64,000 bases of DNA from Closterium sp. NIES-65 (GCA_948144175.1 CANXME010000053.1:1736001-1800000); one strand, 5' to 3'. Shown: positions 24,601 to 33,720, counted from the stretch's first letter. Numbers and translations are program-made. Notes: a model not told the origin generated them from the sequence alone.

Positions 24601-26867
24601 TCAGCACCCCCAGCAGCAGCACCCCCAAGCTCAGCACCCGCAGACGTAGCACCCCCAGACTCTGCACCCGCAGCAGGACCAGACTCAGCAGCAACCTCGA
24701 CTGGCTCGACTGTGTCTACCTGGGACACACCTGAAGGGGCAGGAACCTGAGGGGGGAGGGGGTCTACCGGGGGGGGAACTGGCACCAGGAAGTCCGGTGG
24801 GGGGGGGAGGGAAGGAGTACGGTAGGGGAAGAGGCGGTAGAAGGGGACTGACTCGTCGAACGTGACGTCCTGGGAGGACAGAACACGACGAGAGGAGGGG
24901 TGGTAGAACTGCCACCCTGGAGCGTCAGGGGGGAAGCCAAGGAAGACACAGGGAGCAGCACGGGGGGACAGCTTGTCCGCAGAGAAGTCGTGGACAAACG
25001 CCCGAGATCCCCAAACACGGAACGCAGACGCATCGCCGACCTTCCCCGTCCACAGTAACACTGGGGACATATCGGGCCGAGAGACCCTGGGGTGAAGGTT
25101 GAGCTGATGCGTCGCGTACCGAACCGCAAACGGCCACAGAAAATGGGGGGCATCCGCATGCATCATGGACGTACGAGCGACATCCATGACCATGCCAATG
25201 CGGCGCTCAGCAATCCCATTTTGCTGTGGAGAGTCCGGAAGCGTAAAGGTCTGGCGGATCCCCTGTGCACGACAGTAGTCTCGCAGAAGGCGAGAGGAGA
25301 ACTCCCCACCTCGGTCAGAGTGCAGACGCAGAACAGGAAAGTCCGAGCCGAAGCTCCTCCTGAGCTGGAGACGAGCCTCGCGGATCCAGTCGATCAGCAC
25401 CTCAGTGACAGCACCCTTGCTGCGCAAGGGGAAGACTGTGGTGTAACGCGAGTAGTCGTCAACCACCAACAGGAAGTAGCGCTCGTGACCCTGCCCACGG
25501 ACGGGGGCCGGGCCCCACACGTCCATGTGAAGTGTCTGCAGAGGAGCCTCTGTCGGGGGAAACTGGGAGGAGTGAGGAGCAGCCCTGAGGCGCCCCTCGA
25601 CACAGGGGACACAGGAAGGTCCTGGTCCCGAAGGAAGGGGAGGGAGAGACTGGGGAAGACCAGAGACAAGGACACGGGAAGCCATGCCCCGAAGACGGGG
25701 CAAGGAGGGGTGGCCAAGACGGTGGTGCCATAGGAGAGTCTCGTGAGACAAGAGGCGACACGAACAGGGGGCAGACTCAGGACCAGACCTGGACGCAGCA
25801 GCAAACACCTGACCTGACGCTGCTACCTGACCGGACGCAGGAACAGTAGGAGACTCAGTGGTCAGGGTGTAGAGGCTCGACCCCGGCCGACGCGAGAACG
25901 TGGCCAGGTGCCGGCCTGTGCGTGCGTCCGTGCAGTGGGTCACCCGCTGACTCGCAGGAGTGAACTGGTGAACCCCCGCATCCTGCAGGTCTGCACCACT
26001 CACCAAGTTCGTCGAGAACGAGGGGAGGTACAGGCCAGACAGGGTGCCCGAGGGGGCAGCCGGACACGGGAGGAAAGTGGAAAAGTGAGAGAGGACAGGA
26101 CCCCCAGAGGGGTCAGCCAGGGAGACTGCAACAGGCCGACCAAGCGGCGTGAGTGTGGTGCGGTCCCGAAAGAAGGAGCGAGAAGCCCCAGAGTCAAGTG
26201 TAAAGGTGAGGGAGGCCGAAGCCAACGTGGTACCTGAGAGCGCAGCCTCACCCGCACCTGAGGAAGCAGACTCACTAGCACCTAGAGCAGCAGCCGCACC
26301 TGTACCTGGAGCAGGAGACTCACTAGCACCCAGAGCAGCAGCAGCCTCACCAGTAGCTAGAGCAGCAGGTCCTATACCCGGGTCAGGCGGTACGCACAGG
26401 TGACCGGTACGGTCAGCACTAGTAGGCAATGCATACATGGCAGTGAGAATAGCAACATAGTCAAGAGCAAATATATCTACCCTCTGCCTAAGCAACTCCA
26501 CCCAGTCGGGGAGCTCAGCCTCGTCGCCAAACACGGTACGCCAGGCGTCGCTCAGACGGGCGAAGCAGCGGGACTGTGTATGACCAGGTGTCCCACAAGG
26601 CTGACCAGTCCGAGCACCAGTGAGAATCACGTAAGAGCAGCGAACAGAACTGAGAGACCCTCTACTCTGAGCGTACCACTCACGAAGCTGCTGAGGCGTG
26701 AGAGACGCGCGGGGGGGTCGCGGGAGCTGCATCTGGCCGCCACCAGTAGTAGAAGCAGCAGGAGTGGTAGTAGTAGTAGCGCCACCACCCCTACAGCCCC
26801 AACCAGCGTACCACTCACGCAGCTGCTGGGGCGTGAGGGACTCACGCAGACGTCGATGGGGCCGCAT
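21609..26867 (-). CDS. Copia D Pol polyprotein, uninterrupted
   Basis: The longest intact coding sequence here, 1752 aa from the first in-frame ATG (26867-26865). The frame is open further upstream to 27293, but only through leader repeats with no ATG. Order: two PQQLREWY motifs in the first ~75 residues, knuckle CX13CX4HX4C, protease with DSGASRSFF, HHCC zinc region, integrase core with LHMDVWGPA, HSDRGGEF and QNGIAERRIG, then a linker with GAEPG-like repeats and two SPQELREWFARRW copies. RT with YVDDLVFA and RNase H with HADASWADD, SCEAEIYAG and YVDNKAML complete it. All expected catalytic residues are present. It lacks the ~250-residue Gag domain, so assembly would need Gag supplied by another element. 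Cleavage between domains by its own protease is family knowledge. Confidence 0.92.
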   Translation of the reverse strand: MRPHRRLRESLTPQQLREWYAGWGCRGGGATTTTTPAASTTGGGQMQLPRPPRASLTPQQLREWYAQSRGSLSSVRCSYVILTGARTGQPCGTPGHTQSRCFARLSDAWRTVFGDEAELPDWVELLRQRVDIFALDYVAILTAMYALPTSADRTGHLCVPPDPGIGPAALATGEAAAALGASESPAPGTGAAAALGASESASSGAGEAALSGTTLASASLTFTLDSGASRSFFRDRTTLTPLGRPVAVSLADPSGGPVLSHFSTFLPCPAAPSGTLSGLYLPSFSTNLVSGADLQDAGVHQFTPASQRVTHCTDARTGRHLATFSRRPGSSLYTLTTESPTVPASGQVAASGQVFAAASRSGPESAPCSCRLLSHETLLWHHRLGHPSLPRLRGMASRVLVSGLPQSLPPLPSGPGPSCVPCVEGRLRAAPHSSQFPPTEAPLQTLHMDVWGPAPVRGQGHERYFLLVVDDYSRYTTVFPLRSKGAVTEVLIDWIREARLQLRRSFGSDFPVLRLHSDRGGEFSSRLLRDYCRAQGIRQTFTLPDSPQQNGIAERRIGMVMDVARTSMMHADAPHFLWPFAVRYATHQLNLHPRVSRPDMSPVLLWTGKVGDASAFRVWGSRAFVHDFSADKLSPRAAPCVFLGFPPDAPGWQFYHPSSRRVLSSQDVTFDESVPFYRLFPYRTPSLPPPPDFLVPVPPPVDPLPPQVPAPSGVSQVDTVEPVEVAAESGPAAGAESGGATSAGAELGGAAAGGAEPGGARPGGAELGGAAAGGAEPGGATSGAAELGGAEPGGAEPATAGPGGSPVAPSRREPLSPQELREWFARRWRRAAGAGAPSTPEGAGAASPGAAGPAGPIGAGAAEPGGAGFGAAEHGGAKSGAAEPGGATSGAAEPGVSPGAASRREPLSPQELREWFARRWRRTTGAGASSTVEGTGAAGPGGATPAGPTGAGAAEGVGAESAAVCPDGGSAAGAAGGPAAGGVGGAGAAAEGVGAVPAESGAAARPRPYFVPLLQQVLGLSPPVECPQSVQSQSLLEPTSPLPAPSPYTGPTRGLAERREPASRPASPVRAARASGRGSRPRPPPVPGTHRMSLRPSTAPLRALLPSPPESSLPVLTDPESDSLRAASPTVTRLLATVVTDPSFESTAASALVAELVDFAARCRLDYAASLVAESASVCPPSVGGECALGTDVLEDRQEEFQCLAAASPHLASVLLAPEGDPDALDIPTPRSYAEAVEGPYSSQWQAAMDAEMASWKSTGTYVDAVPPPWANIVSGMWIFRVKRPPGSPPVFKARYVAHGFSQRQGVDYFQTFSPTPKMTTLRVLLHIAAQRDYELHPLDFSTAFLQGSLHEEIWLRRPPGFTGTFPPGTQWSLRRPVYGLRQAPREWHDTLRTTLAALGFAPSTADPSLFLRTDTSLPPFYILVYVDDLVFATADTAGLAYVKSELLKRHTCTDLGELRSYLGLQITRDRARRTITLTQSHMVQQVLQRFGFTYSSPQATPLSTRHSLSALPSDESVESSGPYPELVGCLMYLMTCTRPDLAYPLSILARYVAPGRHRPEHMAAAKRVLLYLCSTSGMGLVLGGRSPVVLTGHADASWADDQATQRSSQGYTFNLGSGSVSWRATRSSSVLSSSCEAEIYAGAMAAQELRWLTYLLTDLGEPPRSPPVLYVDNKAMLALCREQRLEHRTKHIALRYFLARELQQRGQLRLAYVASEANTADVFTKALAPCDHQRFCTWLGLVPVLPHLLSS

Positions 26868-26879
26868 CAGTGGTGGGTA

Positions 26880-27222
26880 GAGTAGACTCGGCGACTCAGC
26901 GGCTCGGCAGCACGGCGGCTCTGCGGCTCGGGCGACTCGGGCGGCTCGGCGGCAGGGCGGCTCGGCAGCAACTGCAGCTCGGCAGCTCGGCGACCCGGCG
27001 GCGCGGCTGTAGGGCGGCTCGGCTGCTGGGAGGCTCGGGTGTAGAGCTGCTCGGCTGCAGGGCGGCTCGGCTGCTGGGAGGCTCGGGTGTAGAGCGGCTC
27101 GGCGGCGAGGCGGCTCGGCTGCAGGGCGGCTCGAGACGAAGGAGGAGGAGAAGCAGGGGAGACCACACACCTGCCAACCCGCAAGCGGCCCCCTCAGGTC
27201 GCCTCGACAGGCGACGGGAAAA

Positions 27223-27258
<36 letters not shown>

Positions 27259-27830
27259 GGCGGCTCGGGCGGCTCGGGCGGCTCAGGCTGCACGGCGGCT
27301 AACGGGCGGCGTGGGGGGGGCCGGGACGGCGGCGTGCAGCAGGGACGGGCGGCGCACGGGCGGTGTGAGGCCGGGACGGGTGAGGGGCCAGGACGGGCGG
27401 CGTCCTGGCGCGGAGGGGCCGAGACAGGAGAGCGCGGCCGGGACGGGCGCGCGCGGGTGGCTAGGGGCCGGGACGGGCGGCGCGCGGGCGGCTAGGGGCC
27501 TGAACGGGCGGCGCGCGAGCGGCTAGGGGCCGGGACGGGCGGCGCGCGGGCGGCTAGGGGCCTGAAACGGGCGGCGCGCGAGCGGCTAGGGGCCGGGACG
27601 GGCGGCGCGCGGGCGGCTAAGGGCCGGGACGGGCGGCGCGCGGGCGGCTAGGGGCCTGAACGGGCGGCGCGCGAGCGGCTAGGGGCCGGGACAGGCGGCG
27701 CGCAGGCGGCTAGGGGCCTGAACGGGCGGCGCGCGAGCGGCTAGGGGCCGGAACGGGCGCGCGCGGGCGGCTAGGGGCCCGCAGGGCAGGCCGAAAGAGT
27801 GAGAGCGAGGGCCCGGAGCGCGCTCCGGGC
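26880..27830 (-). repeat. GC-rich leader minisatellites of copia D
   Basis: Two blocks: CGGCTCGGC-type repeats of about 20-30 bp (26880-27140), and units of about 31 bp built on GGCCGGGACGGGCGGCGCGC (27300-27780). A 35-base G run lies between them. The second block has long, highly similar units, implying recent expansion. Confidence 0.85.
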
Positions 27831-27854
27831 AGAAAAAAAAAGTTTAAAAGTGGT

Positions 27855-27897
27855 GGGCCCTAAGCACAGTTCCCACGGGGGAACCTGCTCGATACCA
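27855..27897 (-). promoter_or_regulatory. Copia D primer-binding site and GGGCCC leader motif
   Basis: Minus-strand primer site TGGTATCGAGC (27887-27897; one base shorter than the standard site). A GTTCCC-CCGT-GGGAAC hairpin follows, then GGGCCC at 27855-27860. Confidence 0.8.
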
Positions 27898-28033
27898 TGT
27901 GGAAAATAGAACGAGAATGAATGAACTATGAGTGAAGTGAGTACAAATAGCAAAACCCTATTTGGGTTGTACCCCCTATGGTATACCCCACTGTAGCCTA
28001 CACAACAGCATAAGCTACATATATGTTCTGACA
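27898..28033 (-). repeat. Copia D 5' LTR
   Basis: 136-bp partner of 21265-21400; CTGCG target duplication at 28034-28038. Confidence 0.94.
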
Positions 28034-28038
28034 CTGCG

Positions 28039-29357
28039 AAGCTGGACGGATACAGGGAGCGTTCCTGGAACGACACTGGCATGGTTAGAACGGACGGTGA
28101 ACGAGAGTAACACGGGTTACTTGGCACTGGTTATGGCAGCAGCAGAGGAGGAGGAGCCGAGTTCGGAGCTACCTGCAGCAGTGAAGGAGGTCTTGGAGCA
28201 GTACAAGGATATAATGCCCGACGACCTACCTGCAGGCGACCTCCAGCACGCACCCACGAGCACGAGATCGTGGAGGAACCAGGTGCGAAACCCGTCTCAC
28301 GTGCACCATACCGACTGAGTCCGACCGAACTGACAGACATGAAGAAACAGATAGAGTATCTACTGGACAGACAACTGATCCGCCCATCCACCTCTCCCTA
28401 TGGTGCACCAGTTCTCTTCACTCCAAAAACAGACGGCACTTTACCGATGTGCATCGACTACCGCGCACTGAACAATCAGACAGTCAAAAACAAATACCCC
28501 ATACCGCGCATATACGACCTACTGGACCAACTGCGTGGTGCAATAGTCTTTTCGAAGCTGGACCTATGGTCGGGTTACTGGTAGATCAAGATGGCAGACA
28601 ACTCGATCCACAAGACGGCATTCCGTACCAAATACGGCTCCTACGAATACTTGGTGATGCCGTTCGGACTCTGCAACGCACCAGCAACGTTTCAGGCGGA
28701 GATGAATCATATCCTGCAGCCCCTGCTGGACGAGTACGTGTTAGTGTACCAGGACAATATCCTCATCTACTCCAAGAACATGAAGGAGCATGTGGAGCAT
28801 CTGCGGAAGGTGTTCGAGATCCTGTGGAAAAATAAGTTCGACGTGAAGCTGTTAAAGAGTGACTTCGCACTGAAGAAGGTGCAGTTTCTCTGACACATGG
28901 TGAGTGTCGAGGGCGTACACGTGGACCCGCGGAAGATCGAAGCCGTCAAGAAGTGGAAAGTACCGGAGAACGTGAAGGAGTTGCAGCAGTTCCTAAGCTT
29001 CGCCAACTACTACAACAGGTTCGTGCCGCAGTACGCTAAGATAGCAGCACCACCGACCGACCTACTGAAAATGGATACGCCCTACAAATGGGATACTCCT
29101 CATCAGCAAGCCATGGAGCAGCTACAGACAGCACTGACTACAACGCCAGTACTCATCTTACCGGACCCAGACAAGGACTACGTGGTAGAAGCAGACGCTA
29201 GTGACTAAGCATTCGAAGAAGTACTGATGCAGGATCACGGACGCGGTTTGCAGCCCATCGCCTACCTCAGTAAGAAGCTACACGGAGCAGAACTTAACTA
29301 CCCCATTCACGACAAGGAAGCCTTACCGATAGTCATAGCCTTCAAAGGCGTGGAGGT
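28039..29357 (+). pseudogene. Gypsy F reverse transcriptase and start of RNase H
   Basis: Ty3/gypsy RT with [39 protein letters not shown], and EYLVMPFGLCNAPATFQ. The catalytic box reads VYQDNILIYSK where active elements have YxDD, so the second Asp is now Asn. TAG and TGA stops interrupt at about 28584 and 28893. The connection domain and start of RNase H (VVEADASD, LSKKLHGAELNYP) run to the TRIM insertion, where the duplication GAGGT (29353-29357) lies. Confidence 0.88.
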
Positions 29358-29494
29358 TGTCAGAGGTCCACTGGTGATCCCCGGTTGATCCTAGGGAAGG
29401 GCTACAGGCTCGTTGTCCTGGGGGGTTATGGGCGCACTGACCCGCTACTTAACAAGCCCTTTTATCCCAGTGGTTAATGGCTGGGATTCTGACA
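29358..29494 (+). repeat. TRIM 5' LTR
   Basis: 137-bp TG...CA repeat abutting a perfect 12-base initiator tRNA-Met primer site. Confidence 0.92.
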
Positions 29495-29563
29495 TGGTAT
29501 CAGAGCGAAGGTCTAGGGTTCGAATCCCAGTGTGTGCACTTCGGGCATCCCAGTGCGGGGGGG

Positions 29564-29701
29564 TGTCAGAGGTCCACTAGTGATCCCCGATTGATCCTAG
29601 GGAAGGGCTACAGGCTCGTTGTCCTGGGGGGTTATGGGCGCACTGACCCGCTACTTAACAAGCTCTTTTATCCCAATGGTCTAGTGGTTGGGATTCTAAC
29701 A
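29564..29701 (+). repeat. TRIM 3' LTR
   Basis: 138-bp partner following the G-rich purine tract, flanked by GAGGT. Its 3' end reads TCCCAATGGTCTAGTGGTTG, similar to the 5' half of a tRNA. Confidence 0.92.
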
Positions 29702-29706
29702 GAGGT

Positions 29707-29987
29707 GTTACCTAGAGGGAGCCAAGACTACAGTCTATACTAACCATTGCAGTCTCAAATACCTGAATTCACAGCCGACGCTCTCACGACGACATGTGCG
29801 GTGGGTGGACTTCCTCGAAACTCACTTCCACTACGACATCGTCTACAAGCCCGGGCTACACAACAAGGCAGACGCATTGAGCCGCCCCGGACATTTAGCA
29901 GGCATCCAACTCGACGGGATGAACTCTCTACTCAAGGGTCTATTCCAACATGGGTACTCTGTGGACGCAGAGATCGCTACAGCATAG
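29707..29987 (+). pseudogene. Gypsy F RNase H, C-terminal half
   Basis: After the TRIM, the frame resumes with the end of RNase H: RRHVRWVDFLETHFHYDIVY and PGLHNKADALSRPG, the classic gypsy RNase H ending. Joining across the TRIM plus one GAGGT copy restores continuity. A stop at about 29987 separates it from integrase. Confidence 0.85.
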
Positions 29988-31367
29988 ACTAAGAAGTTGT
30001 TACTGTGGGGGAAAGACTTAGCTGTAACGAAGGTTTCAGGAAAGATTTGGGTACCGAATTACGCCCCGCTACGGCAGATTCTATTGGAGGGGTTTCATGA
30101 CGTACCTTACGCAGGACATTTCGGGAGCAACAAGACGTTATCAGGGATAGCGAAGTATTACTACTGGCCCGGGATGGCAGCAGACGTGCAGAAGTTCGTC
30201 ACCTCTTGCGACACTTGCCAGCGGATGAAGAGCAGCAAGCAGAAAAAAGCAGGGTTACTTCAGCCTCTACCCGTACCGGAGCAGCCATGGCAGGTCGTTA
30301 GCCTCGACTTCATCACAAGACTTCCTTCAACCTCACGGGGGCACGATTCCATCCTCGTAGTGATCAATAAGTTCTCCAAAATGGGTCACTTCATACCGAC
30401 CAGCGCCACAGCTGCAGCTGAAGCAACTGCTCGCCTCTTCTTCGACCGCATCATCACCATCCACGGCATCCCCGCTACACTCATCTCAGACAAAGACCCC
30501 AAATTCACCAGTAAGTTCTAGAAGGAGCTCATGGGACTGTTGGGGACAAAGCTTGCAATGTCTTCAGCATACCACCCCCAGACTGACAGACAGACAGAGC
30601 GACTCAATCAGGTGGTTGAACAGTTACAGCGCACAACTTGCAAGGACAATGTCAGCCACTGGGACACATAGTTACCGACCCTAGAGTTTGCTTACAACAA
30701 CGCATCACATGCGGCCACAGGGAAAACCCCTTTCTTCCTGTGTTACGAACGGGAACCACTCACACCACAGCAGCCAACCACACCGGCACACGTCCAAGCC
30801 GCACATGACCTCATCACCACCATGCAGCAGCTATGGGAGAAGACTCAGCGATGACTCACCACAATGCAGACCTCCCAGAAGCAGTATGCCGATCGTCAGC
30901 GACGTGATCACTCAGTAGCAGTCGGGGATCACGTGCTTCTTGACATGCGCAACTTGAACCTGTCTCACCTACCTTCCAAGCTCCGGCCTCGCTTCTGTGG
31001 TCCTTTTCTCGTTGAGGCACAGGTGACACCAGTAACATTCCGCTTGCGCTTACCAGATACGTGGAAGCTTCACAACGCTTTCCATGTCCAGCTACTGAAA
31101 CCCTACAAGGACCCCAACCGACAGTTCCAGGGACGGCAGATACCGCCACCACCACCTGTTCTCATCCAGGATGAACCAGAGTACGAAGTGGAGCGCGTTC
31201 TCACTCATCGGCGCCGCGGCGGCAAGACCCTCGAGTTCCTCATACGCTGGAATGGATACGACCCCACTGAGGACAGTTGGGTTGCAGAAGCTGATATGGG
31301 CAACGCACGCCGTGCTCTCAAAGAATATCTTGTCAAGCAGGGTGTTTCTCACGCCACCGAGCTTTGA
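29988..31367 (+). pseudogene. Gypsy F integrase with C-terminal chromodomain
   Basis: Zinc-binding HHCC region (HDVPYAGHFGSNKT, CDTCQRMK), then the catalytic core: VSLDFITRLP (first Asp), LISDKDPKFT (second Asp), TERLNQ (Glu). A GPY/F module (RPRFCGPFLVEAQV) and a chromodomain (YEVERVLTHRR, FLIRWNGYDPTEDSWV) at the C-terminus place it in the chromovirus branch. Stops at about 30521, 30669 and 30852 kill it. Chromodomains of this family are known to steer integration to heterochromatin, which fits its role here as the landing pad for other elements. Confidence 0.9.
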
Positions 31368-31377
31368 GGGGGGGACG

Positions 31378-31430
31378 TGTGAGAGTATGACGGCTTATGC
31401 TGGCTTTGCTAGCTTGCCTGGACTTTATTA
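31378..31430 (+). repeat. Gypsy F 3' LTR, truncated
   Basis: After the integrase stop, a purine tract GAGGGGGGGA (31366-31375) and then TGTGAGAGTATGACGG begin what should be the 3' LTR. It runs only about 50 bp before copia G sequence takes over. The exact junction cannot be placed without another copy. Confidence 0.6.
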
Positions 31431-32806
31431 TGCTATATCTAGCTTGGGGAGATTTGCATCCTCGAGATAAGCTGCTTCATCTCCTGCTTCTGGATCAGGT
31501 AAGAAATTTGGCCCTATGCGTTTGGAGACGTTGGTGTCGACCGGTTGGGGTGTGACGTAACCGTTGTTGGCGAAGTCGTAGTAGACTTCGGCGTCGACAC
31601 TTTCTCGAGGGTTGTCGTTGTCCATGCGGATGTTCACTGAGCAGTACGGAAGAGGTCCGGCTTCTTCCGAAGCTCCGTCCACGTTCTGCTCGTCCCAGTC
31701 AGCTTCATCTGCTGCCGAAGCGAAGGCTCGGTCCCCAAAAAATCCACCCGTGACATCTCGATTTGCTTCCAGGTTGTCCAGGTACGTCTGAAGTGTGAGT
31801 CGCTCGTAAAAAATGACATCACGTGTTGCTACCGTTTCCTTTGTGTGGACGTCATAAATCTTCCATGCGTTGTAGTGTTTTTTTTTGCCAAGGTGTAGTC
31901 CCCACTGTGCGCGTTGGGAGAATCGGCCGGCTCGTGCAGCTGGGGGTCAGTACTGTACCATACGGCCAAATACTCGTAACATTTTTGTGCTGCCCAATTT
32001 TCCTGTTTACAGAAGATGCGGTGATGTGTTGTTCGGGAGCGATGATGACAAGAGCAAGTTGTGCAGCATGACAGCGTGGTCCATCGCCTCGGGCCACTGG
32101 TGGTTAGGTAGTCGCATGCCACGTAGCATGGTAGTCGCAGCTTGCGCATGGTGTTCTTGAGGGTCCTGTTCATCCTTTCTGCCACGCCTTGTCGCTGATG
32201 AGCGTAGGGAAGCGCGATGAGTCGCTTGATGCCTCTCTCTGCTAGGTACTGCGTGAATCGTTGTGACTGATATTCTCCTCCTCTGTCTGACTGGAAGCTT
32301 TTCAGCTTCACTCCTGATTCCCTTTCTGCTACTGGAAGCCAGGCGACGAAGGCTTCGAAAGCCATGTCGCGGCTCAGAAGGTTGAGGTGCCAGACGTATC
32401 GGGTGGCAGCGCCGATGAATGTGATGACGTAGTTGTAGGTTCCTTGTCCGCTTTCGCGGTTGAACAGTATGTCACTGTAAACCTTCTCCAGTGGTGTGTA
32501 TGCAGGTGTGCTTGGGTTGTGATGAGAGACGAACGGCTGGGGAGGTAAGTCGGCTTCGGGGCAAGTAAAACAGGTTCCACGAACTCGTTGAGGTTCTCTG
32601 CCGTCGTGTAGTAGCAGTGAGTCTTTGTCGTAGACTCCAACTCTTATCATGTTGTTTAATGTTGTGTTGCTCGGATGTCCCATCCTTGCATGCCAGATGG
32701 ATTCGCTGGCGCAGTCTCCTGGTGAACGACTGTACAGTTCGGGGCTGGAGTAGAATCCCGCGGTAAGGTTGGCACTTCTCTGAACTTCACGTGGAGTTGG
32801 AGTCAC
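31431..32806 (-). pseudogene. Copia G integrase and start of linker
   Basis: Contains the zinc region (IWHARMGHPSNTT, CFTC), then catalytic-core blocks VYSDILFN, FQSDRGGEYQSQRF and GVAERMNRTLKN. It frameshifts after the core (about 32090). An acidic linker to the missing RT is readable in pieces down to about 31431 (for example SEEAGPLPYCSVNIRMDND). The RT is absent because the element is joined to gypsy F there. Confidence 0.82.
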
Positions 32807-32884
32807 CTGCTATGCAGGAGTCGGTGGAGTATCGTCGACAAAAACTGGTGCCGTTGAAGGACCCGCGATTGGTGTTGTAGTCGG

Positions 32885-33130
32885 TGCTGCCTCTGCTTCT
32901 GCCGGTGTTGTCTCTGCTGCTGCCGATGTTGTCTCTGCTGCTGCCCATGTTGTCTTTGTTGCTGCCGATGTTGTCTCTACTTCTGCCGATGTTGTCTCTG
33001 CTGCTGCCGATGTTGTCTCTGTTGCTGCCGATGATGTCTCTGCTGCTGCTGCCGATGTTGTCTCTGCTGCTGCCGATGCTATCTCTTCTGCTGCCGATGT
33101 TGTCTCTGCTGCTGTCGATGTTGTCTTTGC
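32885..33130 (-). repeat. 21-24-bp tandem repeat between protease and integrase of G
   Basis: About eleven copies of a unit like TTGTCTCTGCTGCTGCCGATG. On the minus strand it could encode an Ala/Glu/Thr/Ser heptad-like repeat (AAETTSA). It lies where copia Pol has a flexible linker. Confidence 0.75.
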
Positions 33131-33133
33131 TGC

Positions 33134-33720
33134 TTAAGATGTTTGTTGAATTATCACTAATGCTCTCGTTTGTTTTGCTTCAGGTATTGTGTGCGAGTAC
33201 CAGAAGCCTTCAGGGCTGAAGCAGAGGTCGAGATATGGCAGGTGTGTCCAAGACATGAAATTGACGATGGCGTCGCTGTCGGCGGTGCCTTGGTCTGGAA
33301 CGAAGTCAAGAACGAAGATATTGTTCTTCAAGTCTGCCTTGCCGATGTAGAGTCCTCCGCTCCCGTGGTACAGCTTGAACTCCTGGGTGGTGCTGTCTGC
33401 TTCGAGATGAATTCCCTTCGCCACTAGTTGACTAACGCTCAGTAAGTTGTAGCAAAGTCCTTCTGCGATTAAAACCTTTTGACATCTGCAGAATACTGTT
33501 GGTTTCTCGAAACTCAAGTTGGACCATCCCTTGTCATCGTGTGCGCAGGTTCTGGTTATTGGCGACGGTGATTATGACTTCGCGCTGAAGTTGGTGTTCC
33601 CGTTGAACGAAGCGACCCAATGAGCACATGTTTTGTCCGCAGCAACTGTCCAAGAACCAGGAGTCTTTCCCGGACGGCTCGCTTTGGGTGATGGCTGCGT
33701 ACGTCGGATTCGGCTCCAAT
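33134..33720 (-). pseudogene. Copia G protease and pre-integrase region
   Basis: Reads DSWFLDSCCGQNMCSLGRF, where copia proteases have a D-S-G-A/C active site; here the Gly is Cys, so the protease is inactive. It continues with a copia protease fold (LLSVSQLVAKGIHLEAD) and a pre-integrase region, interrupted by a shift near 33520. Confidence 0.75.

Larger units (their letters stand above)
21265..28033 (-). mobile_element. Copia element D, complete, with an open pol but no Gag capsid domain
   Basis: A 6.8-kb minus-strand copia. LTRs of 136 bp at 21265-21400 and 27898-28033 differ at about two bases. TSD CTGCG at 21260-21264 and 28034-28038. Unlike B, C and E, the region between leader and knuckle lacks the capsid-like Gag domain. 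A 35-base G run (27223-27257) lies in its leader. Confidence 0.95.
29358..29701 (+). mobile_element. 344-bp TRIM (miniature LTR retrotransposon)
   Basis: Two LTRs, 29358-29494 (137 bp) and 29564-29701 (138 bp), start TGTCAGAGGTCCACT and end TTCTGACA or TTCTAACA. They flank only about 69 bp: the primer site TGGTATCAGAGC (29495-29506) and a G-rich purine tract before the second LTR (about 29552-29563). TSD GAGGT at 29353-29357 and 29702-29706. It sits in the RNase H of gypsy F. Around seven LTR differences suggest an older insertion than B-D. It contains B-box-like GGTTCGAATCC (29517-29527) and A-box-like TGGTCTAGTGG (29677-29687, second LTR). Confidence 0.93.
12574..31430 (+). mobile_element. 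Ty3/gypsy chromovirus F, split by several insertions
   Basis: Plus-strand gypsy element in four visible pieces: 12574-14149 (gag, protease), 21135-21264 (end of protease region), 28039-29357 (RT, start of RNase H) and 29707-31430 (RNase H, integrase, chromodomain, partial 3' LTR). The gaps are copia C (TSD GACGT), copia D (TSD CTGCG) and a TRIM (TSD GAGGT). Its 5' end lies beyond copia A, outside the window. The 3' LTR is cut after about 50 bp at the junction with copia G. Stops throughout show it is long dead. Confidence 0.9.

Noticed and set aside
26868-27293. N-terminal Pro-rich extension of the copia D polyprotein
   Set aside because: The frame is open but starts at a GTG within leader repeats and has no ATG before 26867; probably untranslated leader.
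29464-29540. A genuine tRNA gene in the TRIM
   Set aside because: A and B boxes and an anticodon-like arm are present, but the acceptor stem does not pair and the D arm is poor.
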